A stretch of DNA of 64,000 bases, taken from assembly GCF_902809845.1 (NCBI RefSeq), contig NZ_CADDWI010000008.1, forward strand, positions 496,001 through 560,000, given 5' to 3'. The position numbers and the translations under genes were made by a program. Positions 57,996 through 64,000 of this stretch are shown here, piece after piece. The first letter of the stretch is position 1; each line of letters begins with the position of its first letter. Under the pieces are notes generated by a model. The model did not search any database. It saw nothing but the letters and a program-made list of their open reading frames with translations, and was not told where the DNA came from. Source of the stretch: Chelativorans sp. Marseille-P2723. Its GTDB lineage: Bacteria; Pseudomonadota; Alphaproteobacteria; Rhizobiales; Rhizobiaceae.

Positions 57996-59459
57996 ATGAC
58001 AGCAGTAACGAAAAGCAATGTCATCGGTGCGGCAGCGCTCGCCGAGCCTCCGCTTACGCAAGCGACGAGGCCGGCGCTCCTTTCGGTGGAGGACGCCAAG
58101 GCGCTCAACGTCGAGCAGATGGCCGACCTGTTCAAGGCGCATATCAACCCGGGACAGTTCCACTTCATGAAGCTCCTGGGCTTCCACAAAGTGAAGGTCG
58201 AACGTGCCGAAGGCATGTACTACATCGACCAGCACGGGCGGAAGATCCTAGACTTCTTCGGCGGTTTCGGCTCGCTCGCCTTCGGGCACAACCACTCGCG
58301 CATCTTGGAGGCGCGCCGCAGGTTCCAGGACGAGAAGCGGCACGAGATCGCAATTGCCTTCCTTTCGCAATATTCGACAGCTCTCGCGCAAAATCTTGCC
58401 CGCTGCTCGCCAGGGGACCTTGAAATGGTCTTCTTCGGCTCCTCGGGATCGGAGGTCATGGAAGCGGCGGTGAAGCTTGCCGAGCGGGCGGCCGGGAGGA
58501 AGCGGCCGAAGATCGTCTATGCCGAGAATTCCTTTCATGGAAAGACGAAGGGCGTGCTGGCGGTCACCGACGGTAGCCTTTATCGCGGCGAGTTTCTGCT
58601 CACCGGCAACACCGTGCGCGTGCCTTTCGGAGACATCGAGGCTGTCGAGAACGCCTTCCGGGCTGACCCGGAGATCGGGGCCATTGTATTGGAGACGATA
58701 CAGGGTGGTGGCGGCATCATTGAGGCCGATCCGGCCTTCTGGCCGAAGTTGCGCGAACTGTGCGACCGGTACGGCGTCATCTGGGTCGCCGACGAGGTGC
58801 AATGCGGCTATGGACGTACGGGGCGCTTCTATGCTTTCGAACATTACGGCGTGGTGCCTGACATCACGGCGCTTGCCAAGTCGTTAGGGGCAGGCAAGGC
58901 CGCCATCGGCGCCATGATCGCCCGGCGGGACATCTATTTGAAGGCTTATGGCACGCCCAAGTCGGCGATGGTACATGCCATGGCGACATTCGGGGGCATC
59001 GGCGAAGCTTGCGTGACCGCTATCGAAGGCCTCAACGTGCTTTACGATGAGCAGCTCATGCAGAACGCGGCCGAAACAGGCGGCTATCTCATCGAGAGGC
59101 TCATGGCGCTGCAAGAGAAGTATCCCCGCATCATCAAGGAAGTCCGGGGCAGGGGATGCATGGTCGGACTTGAATTCCACGACTTCTCGCACACCATGCC
59201 GGCAGTTGTTAGGCCCATGCTTTCCATGCTGGACGACAAGTTGAAGGGCTCGCTATCCGGCTTTGTGGGCGCGCTTCTGTTGCGCGATCATGGCGTGCTC
59301 GTGGCTTTCACCGAATATAACCGCAACGTCATCCGTCTGGAGCCCCCGCTGATTGTCAGGCGGAAGCATGTCGATCAGTTCATTGCCGCGCTTGATGAAT
59401 TGCTTGGGCGGGGCGTGGTCGCAATCGTGAAGGATTTCGTGAAGAGTCAGGTGAGCTGA
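57996..59459 (+). CDS. class III pyridoxal-phosphate aminotransferase
   Basis: This 487-residue protein starts at an ATG with GGAG 8 bases upstream. Family features are FGGFGSLAFGHNHSRILEA, FFGSSGSEVMEAAVKLA, VWVADEVQCGYGRTGRFYAF-like segments, and the PLP lysine in TALAKSLGAGKAAIGAM. Class III members transfer omega-amino groups to keto acids or aldehydes; in this cluster it might aminate a lipid-linked or nucleotide keto-sugar, but an amino-acid substrate is possible. It is followed 73 bases later by the membrane glycosyltransferase gene. Confidence 0.88.
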   Translation: MTAVTKSNVIGAAALAEPPLTQATRPALLSVEDAKALNVEQMADLFKAHINPGQFHFMKLLGFHKVKVERAEGMYYIDQHGRKILDFFGGFGSLAFGHNHSRILEARRRFQDEKRHEIAIAFLSQYSTALAQNLARCSPGDLEMVFFGSSGSEVMEAAVKLAERAAGRKRPKIVYAENSFHGKTKGVLAVTDGSLYRGEFLLTGNTVRVPFGDIEAVENAFRADPEIGAIVLETIQGGGGIIEADPAFWPKLRELCDRYGVIWVADEVQCGYGRTGRFYAFEHYGVVPDITALAKSLGAGKAAIGAMIARRDIYLKAYGTPKSAMVHAMATFGGIGEACVTAIEGLNVLYDEQLMQNAAETGGYLIERLMALQEKYPRIIKEVRGRGCMVGLEFHDFSHTMPAVVRPMLSMLDDKLKGSLSGFVGALLLRDHGVLVAFTEYNRNVIRLEPPLIVRRKHVDQFIAALDELLGRGVVAIVKDFVKSQVS

Positions 59460-59532
59460 GGAATCGGCGGAGTCACGGCACCTTGACTACATCCGACGAG
59501 CCGTTGCCTGGATTTGCCAGTGGAGAGAGCGA

Positions 59533-60717
59533 ATGAGCCTGACCGCTCAGACGACCATCGTGGGCCGCTTGCTCGACACCGGCGCCACATTCGCGCGCCG
59601 GATGACCACGCGCAAGGTGCTCGACCGTGCGGGAGCGTTCCTTCTGCTCATTGGCGTGCTTGCGGTTTCTGCCTACGGCTGGATCCGGCCAGATTATAAT
59701 TGGGATATGGTCGCCTATGTCGCAGCCGCTCTAGAGGACAGGTTCGACGACGCGGTCAGCCTGCATGCGGAAACCTGGGCGCGCATCGACGCAGGTGCCG
59801 ATGAGGGACAAGAATATCATCTTAAACATTCCAATCCCTACAATCTGAACCAGTGGGAGAATCCGGAGGATTTTCAGTCGCAACTTTCCATGTACCGGGT
59901 GAAGGTCGCCTATGTGGCGCTGCTTCGGCTTCTGGAACCCGTCACAGGGCTTGTGCAAGGAGCGATACTCCTGAGCGTGCTGCCCGCGCTCGGCGTAGGG
60001 CTAATATGCCTGTGGTGGCTGTGGCGGGCACAGGCGCTGCAGGGTGCGTTCCTGCTGCTGCCTTTTCTGCTCTTGGCAGACTATTCGCGCATGACCTCGG
60101 CAGCGGTGCCGGACATGCTGCTGGCATTGGTTACCCTTGCGGCGCTTTACGCGCTATGGCGCGGCCGCCAATGGCTGGGATGTTTCCTGCTCTTCACATC
60201 GGTCTTCGTAAGGCCGGACAACATCATTCTCATCTTTGCGGTTCTGATTGCCGCCATTCTTTTCAACTCGCGAAAGCTGCCGATCGCTGTCTCCTTTGCG
60301 GCAGCTTTCATTGCCTGCCTTGTCATTTCCCGATTGGGCGAGCATCCGGGTTGGTGGGCGCACTTCTATTTCTCCTGTGTGGAGATACAGAACAACATGG
60401 CGGACTTCCGCCCGGATTTCTCACTCTTCGCCATGATCAGCGGATATGTGCGCGGTGCTGTCATATCGATGCAGTACAATGATTGGCCGGCGCTGCTCCT
60501 CCTTATGATGGCCGGCTGGGCATTAATCGGGCGATTTGGCCACATGGGCGAAGCGCGAGCAAACATGCTCACCTTCGCGCTGGCTGTTGGCGCGCTTGGA
60601 AAATTCGTCAGTTTTCCTCTGCCCGACGACCGCTTCTACTTCGTCTTCATTGCCGGGCTTGCGCTGACGCTTCTGTCTTCCTGGAAGCCGCGCTTCGATC
60701 GCGAATGGGTGGCCTGA
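59533..60717 (+). CDS. membrane glycosyltransferase candidate (GT-C type)
   Basis: This 394-residue protein has GGAGAGAG before the ATG. It has about ten membrane helices. The first external loop contains an acidic pair in RPDYNWDMVAYVAAALE, as seen in GT-C transferases that use lipid-phosphate sugars on the periplasmic side. I cannot name the acceptor. Position at the end of the lipid-pentose cluster fits transfer of the flipped sugar to an envelope glycan, a protein or a lipid. Confidence 0.65.
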   Translation: MSLTAQTTIVGRLLDTGATFARRMTTRKVLDRAGAFLLLIGVLAVSAYGWIRPDYNWDMVAYVAAALEDRFDDAVSLHAETWARIDAGADEGQEYHLKHSNPYNLNQWENPEDFQSQLSMYRVKVAYVALLRLLEPVTGLVQGAILLSVLPALGVGLICLWWLWRAQALQGAFLLLPFLLLADYSRMTSAAVPDMLLALVTLAALYALWRGRQWLGCFLLFTSVFVRPDNIILIFAVLIAAILFNSRKLPIAVSFAAAFIACLVISRLGEHPGWWAHFYFSCVEIQNNMADFRPDFSLFAMISGYVRGAVISMQYNDWPALLLLMMAGWALIGRFGHMGEARANMLTFALAVGALGKFVSFPLPDDRFYFVFIAGLALTLLSSWKPRFDREWVA

Positions 60718-60836
60718 GCGATACGTCGCGCCGCAAGTCGGGCATGTCGCAAACAGGCAGGGAGATGACGTGCGCTAACGCATAATCTTCCTTGTCAATG
60801 CAGGCCCGATCCGGCCTTCGAGGGGAGAGAGACTGT

Positions 60837-63353
60837 ATGAAAAGCGAGGCGCGCGCTGTCGTTATCGGTGGAGGGGTCGTGGGCGTGTCCACCCTCTACC
60901 ATCTGGCCCGGAAGGGCTGGTCAGATGTGGTGCTACTGGAGCGCAAGGAGCTGACCTCCGGATCCACCTGGCATGCGGCTGGCCTCCTGCCGCTTTTCAA
61001 CATGAGCTACTCAGTCGGGCAGATTCATAAATATTCAGTGGAGTTCTACCGGGAGCTTGAGCGCGAGACCGACATGGATGTCGGCTTCAAGCAATGCTCG
61101 AACATCCGGCTGGCGCGCACCAAGGATCGCTGGGACGAATATATGTATTATGCCGGCATTGCCGAAACTATCGGCGTCGCCGTCAACATCCTCACGCCCG
61201 AGCAGGTGAAGGGAATTTGGCCGCTCTGCGAGACTGACGGGCTTCTCGGCGCTATCCAACATCCCGACGACGGCTATATCCAACCCGCGGATCTGACGCA
61301 GGCGCTGGCCAAGGGGGCGCGTGACCGGGGAGCCACGATCCACCGCAATACGGCGGTAACCGCCATTGAGAAGGCGCCGGACGGGCGCTGGCTGGTGAAG
61401 ACCGAAAAGGGCAACATTCTCGCTGAGCACGTGATATCCGCGACAGGCAATTTTGCCCGCAAGACAGGCCGGATGGTGGGCCTTGATGTGCCTGTCATTC
61501 CCGTCGAGCACCAATACATCGTCACCGAGCCGCATCCGGCGATCCTGGAACGCAAAAAGCAAGGGCTCCCCGAAATGGGCGTACTGCGCGAAAGCGACTC
61601 CTCCTGGTATATGCGCGAGGAAAATGGCGGGCTTCTGCTCGGCCCGTATGAGCAGGGGGCGCCCTGCTGCTACGTCGACGGGCCGTCGGAAGACAGCGAA
61701 TATGAGCTTTTCCAGGAGGATCTGGAGCGGCTGATGCCGCATGTGGAAACGGCGATCGCCAGGGTCCCGGCCTTTGGCGAGGTGGGGATCAAGAAGATCT
61801 ATAACGGCGCAATTGCCTATACGCCCGATGGATCGCCGATCATCGGTCCGGCTCCGGGGCTTAAGAACTTCTGGTTGAACGAGGGTCATTCCTTCGGCGT
61901 CACCGCGGCTGGCGGCGCTGGCTGGCAACTGGCCGAATGGATCGTGGAGGGCGAGCCTTCAATTGACATGATGGGCGTCGATCCACGCCGCTTCGGCCCT
62001 TACGCCACGGAAGGTTATCTGCGCGCCAAGAACGAGGAGGCCTATGCCAACGTCTTTACCGTCCACTATCCGGACGAGGAACGGCCCGCCGCCCGGCCCC
62101 TGAAGACCACGCCCTGCCATGAACGCATGAAGAAGCTGGGGGCCGTCTTCGGCTCCGTCTATGGCTGGGAGCGGCCCAACTGGTTCGCACCTGAAGGCTA
62201 TGAGGTGCCTGCAGAAGAGCTGGACGTCGGCACGGATGTGCTTCTGAAACACAACCATGCCGCTCCCCTTGATGACGGCCGCATCGTGGAGAGATGGTCG
62301 TTCCGCCGCGCAAATTATTTCGAGCATGTCGGCAACGAGGTGCGCAACGTGCATGAGAATGTCGGCCTTCTCGATATGTCGGCATTCGCCAAATGCTGGG
62401 TGAGCGGGCCGGAAGCAGAAGCCTGGCTCAATCGCATTTTTGCCAACCAGGTTCCGAGAAAGAACGGGCGCATTGCGCTTTGCCACATCCTGACCAAGCG
62501 TGGCGGCGTACGCTCGGAGTTCACCGTCTACAGGCAGCCTGAAGGCTTTTATCTGGTCTCGGCGGGGGCCTATGAGACGCATGACCATGACGTGCTGAGA
62601 AAGCTTCTGCCGGAGGATGGCAGCGTGCGGATGGTACCTGTCACCACGGCGCGCGGTGTGCTGGTGCTGGCAGGGCCGCGCAGCCGCGACGTGCTGAGAA
62701 AGCTGACTCGTGCCGATCTATCCAACGCGGCCTTTCCCTGGCTCTCTGGGCAACAAATCTCCGTTGGGCACGCCACTGCGGACGCGCTCCGGGTCAACTT
62801 CGTGGGTGAGCTTGGATGGGAACTGCACCATCCCATCGAAATGCAGAATGCCATCTTCGACATGGTGATGGAGGCGGGCCAGGAGTTCGGTATCAAACCC
62901 TTTGGCATCCGCGCGATGACGTCAATGGCCATCGAAAAGAGCTACAGGCTTATCCCGCGCGAACTTTCCATTGAATATACCGCCTGGGAAAGCGGCATCG
63001 ACCGGTTCGTGCGTATGGAGAAGGACGATTTCATCGGCCGGGAAGCACTGGAGCGCCAGCGGGAGAGGGGCCTTAACTGGAAATTCGTGACCCTTGAGGT
63101 TCACGATGTGACGGATGCGGACGCGCGCGGCTCCGAAGCAATCTACAAGGATGGCAAGTTGGTGGGGCGGGCTACCCATGGCGGTTATGGCTGGCGCGTG
63201 GGCAAAAGCCTCGCGCTCGGCATGGTGCGTCCGGAATTCGCCAAGGAAGGCACACAGCTCGACATCAATATTCTTGGCCGCCTGCACGGGGCGACGGTGA
63301 TTGGGGAAAGTCCCTACGATCCCGAAAACCATGCCTTGCGCTCCGATGGATGA
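60837..63353 (+). CDS. FAD-dependent oxidoreductase with GcvT domain (dimethylglycine/sarcosine dehydrogenase-like)
   Basis: This 838-residue protein starts at the ATG at 60837 with AGGGGAGAG. Residues 1-370 form a DAO-type FAD domain with VVIGGGVVGVSTLYHLARKG, SGSTWHAAGLLPLF (flavin attachment region) and IYNGAIAYTPDGSPIIGPA. From about 430 to 838 are FAO and GcvT domains, with GLLDMSAFAKCWVSGPEAEAWLN and VNFVGELGWELHHP (folate site). The pattern is of enzymes that demethylate N-methyl-glycines and pass the carbon to tetrahydrofolate. The substrate is not certain. It stands apart from the preceding cluster. Confidence 0.92.
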   Translation: MKSEARAVVIGGGVVGVSTLYHLARKGWSDVVLLERKELTSGSTWHAAGLLPLFNMSYSVGQIHKYSVEFYRELERETDMDVGFKQCSNIRLARTKDRWDEYMYYAGIAETIGVAVNILTPEQVKGIWPLCETDGLLGAIQHPDDGYIQPADLTQALAKGARDRGATIHRNTAVTAIEKAPDGRWLVKTEKGNILAEHVISATGNFARKTGRMVGLDVPVIPVEHQYIVTEPHPAILERKKQGLPEMGVLRESDSSWYMREENGGLLLGPYEQGAPCCYVDGPSEDSEYELFQEDLERLMPHVETAIARVPAFGEVGIKKIYNGAIAYTPDGSPIIGPAPGLKNFWLNEGHSFGVTAAGGAGWQLAEWIVEGEPSIDMMGVDPRRFGPYATEGYLRAKNEEAYANVFTVHYPDEERPAARPLKTTPCHERMKKLGAVFGSVYGWERPNWFAPEGYEVPAEELDVGTDVLLKHNHAAPLDDGRIVERWSFRRANYFEHVGNEVRNVHENVGLLDMSAFAKCWVSGPEAEAWLNRIFANQVPRKNGRIALCHILTKRGGVRSEFTVYRQPEGFYLVSAGAYETHDHDVLRKLLPEDGSVRMVPVTTARGVLVLAGPRSRDVLRKLTRADLSNAAFPWLSGQQISVGHATADALRVNFVGELGWELHHPIEMQNAIFDMVMEAGQEFGIKPFGIRAMTSMAIEKSYRLIPRELSIEYTAWESGIDRFVRMEKDDFIGREALERQRERGLNWKFVTLEVHDVTDADARGSEAIYKDGKLVGRATHGGYGWRVGKSLALGMVRPEFAKEGTQLDINILGRLHGATVIGESPYDPENHALRSDG

Positions 63354-63484
63354 GGTGGATCCCCGGATCTTAAGAAGGCGGTATAAACTCTAAAGACGTA
63401 CTTCGCGGAAATGTGAACGCGTCCTCAAGGTTTTTTGCCCAGGGCGGATTGCCGTGCCGCCGTCAGCCCGTAAACTTCGCCATT

Positions 63485-64000
63485 ATGTGGATGCTCCACG
63501 ACAACCGCTATCTTCATCGAGGCGTGCTTGCCGCCTTGATGGCCTTGCTGCTTTCAGCAAAGGGGCAAGCGCAGGAGGCGGTAGACGTGGAATTGATCCT
63601 GGCGGTGGACGTTTCACTTTCCATGTCCCCCGGGGAACTGGAGATTCAACGGCGGGGCTACGCAGAGGCGCTAACGCATGAAAGCGTCGTACAGGCGATA
63701 GAGGACGGCATTAACGGGCGTATCGCACTCTCCTATTTCGAATGGGCTGGGGACTTTTCACAGCGGATCGTCGTCCCGTGGACGGTCGTGGCTTCGGCAG
63801 AGGATGCCGCGCGGGTGGCTGAAATGCTGTCGGCCACGCCGCCGCGCAGCGCCAGGCGCACATCCATCTCCGGAGCGATCAGTTTCGCTGCTGATCTTTT
63901 TGCCGAAAGCAGCTTTAATGGATTGCGCCGCGTTCTCGATATTTCCGGAGATGGACCCAACAATCAGGGGCCGCCGGTGGAGGAAGCCCGGGACAGTCTC
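63485..64000 (+). CDS. DUF1194 (von Willebrand A-like) protein, C-terminus beyond window edge
   Basis: An open frame from the ATG at 63485 runs to the window end without a stop (172 codons visible). It begins with a signal peptide (LAALMALLLSAKGQAQ) and continues with AVDVELILAVDVSLSMSPGE, where DVSLS is the MIDAS metal site. IALSYFEWAGDFSQRIVVPWTV and RRTSISGAISFAADLF match DUF1194, a family of exported vWA proteins in alphaproteobacteria with unknown role. The start lacks a clear ribosome binding site. Confidence 0.85.
   Translation, partial: MWMLHDNRYLHRGVLAALMALLLSAKGQAQEAVDVELILAVDVSLSMSPGELEIQRRGYAEALTHESVVQAIEDGINGRIALSYFEWAGDFSQRIVVPWTVVASAEDAARVAEMLSATPPRSARRTSISGAISFAADLFAESSFNGLRRVLDISGDGPNNQGPPVEEARDSL

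Overview
The window looks like a chromosomal segment of an alphaproteobacterium of the order Hyphomicrobiales (Rhizobiales), probably near Mesorhizobium, Nitratireductor or Chelativorans. The evidence is the gene set: a 404-residue NADP isocitrate dehydrogenase, a long B12-dependent (class II) ribonucleotide reductase, an AapJQMP amino-acid uptake operon, an S4 protein of 205 residues, an otsB-GH15-otsA operon and a DUF1194 protein. Placement is by recognition only; no database search was possible.

Positions 1-16,900 form an accessory, defence-type island. In order it holds: a hypothetical gene cut by the window edge; a thymidylate-synthase-like enzyme with Asp at the base-recognition position, overlapping a gene that resembles bacterial alpha-glutamyl/putrescinyl-thymine pyrophosphorylases; a HigB-like toxin with an HTH-ImmA/IrrE partner; a frameshifted GNAT gene; a small unknown gene; an orphan Phd-like antitoxin; a C5-cytosine DNA methyltransferase diverging from a 1,599-residue DUF4011-helicase-Vsr-like-DUF3320 protein; a phosphoribosyltransferase-like gene; a predicted structured RNA with its own promoter and terminator; and a Rad50-like ATPase with a small upstream partner. 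No integrase, transposase or attachment repeat is visible, so the mobilising element is unknown. The right boundary lies against the 3' end of nrdJ.

Positions 16,920-25,300 are core housekeeping: nrdJ (with a tandem NrdR-box-like site upstream), icd, a TrmJ-type tRNA methyltransferase, murI and rpsD. Positions 25,600-31,000 hold a DUF421 membrane protein, tRNA-Val(UAC), tRNA-Asp(GUC), a LysR-linked redox/quinone cluster (F420-reductase-like protein, DoxX, glutathionyl-hydroquinone reductase) and a GNAT acetyltransferase. Positions 31,000-37,000 hold metC and the divergent aapJQMP operon.

Positions 37,000-49,400 carry an FAD monooxygenase with a small zinc-finger protein, the ppk-ppx polyphosphate operon, a cupin protein, ribonuclease D, an MFS transporter and the trehalose operon otsB-GH15-otsA. 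Positions 49,500-53,400 carry a small exported protein, an aminotransferase, an XRE-cupin regulator divergent from a nitroreductase, and an exported EF-hand protein. Positions 53,660-60,720 form one co-directional cluster: a HAD-UbiA fusion, a DprE1-like oxidase, a small DMT-type flippase, an SDR, a class III aminotransferase and a membrane glycosyltransferase candidate. Together they look like a pathway making and transferring a polyprenyl-phosphate pentose (arabinose-like) donor. The window ends with a large GcvT-type FAD oxidoreductase and a DUF1194 gene cut by the right edge.
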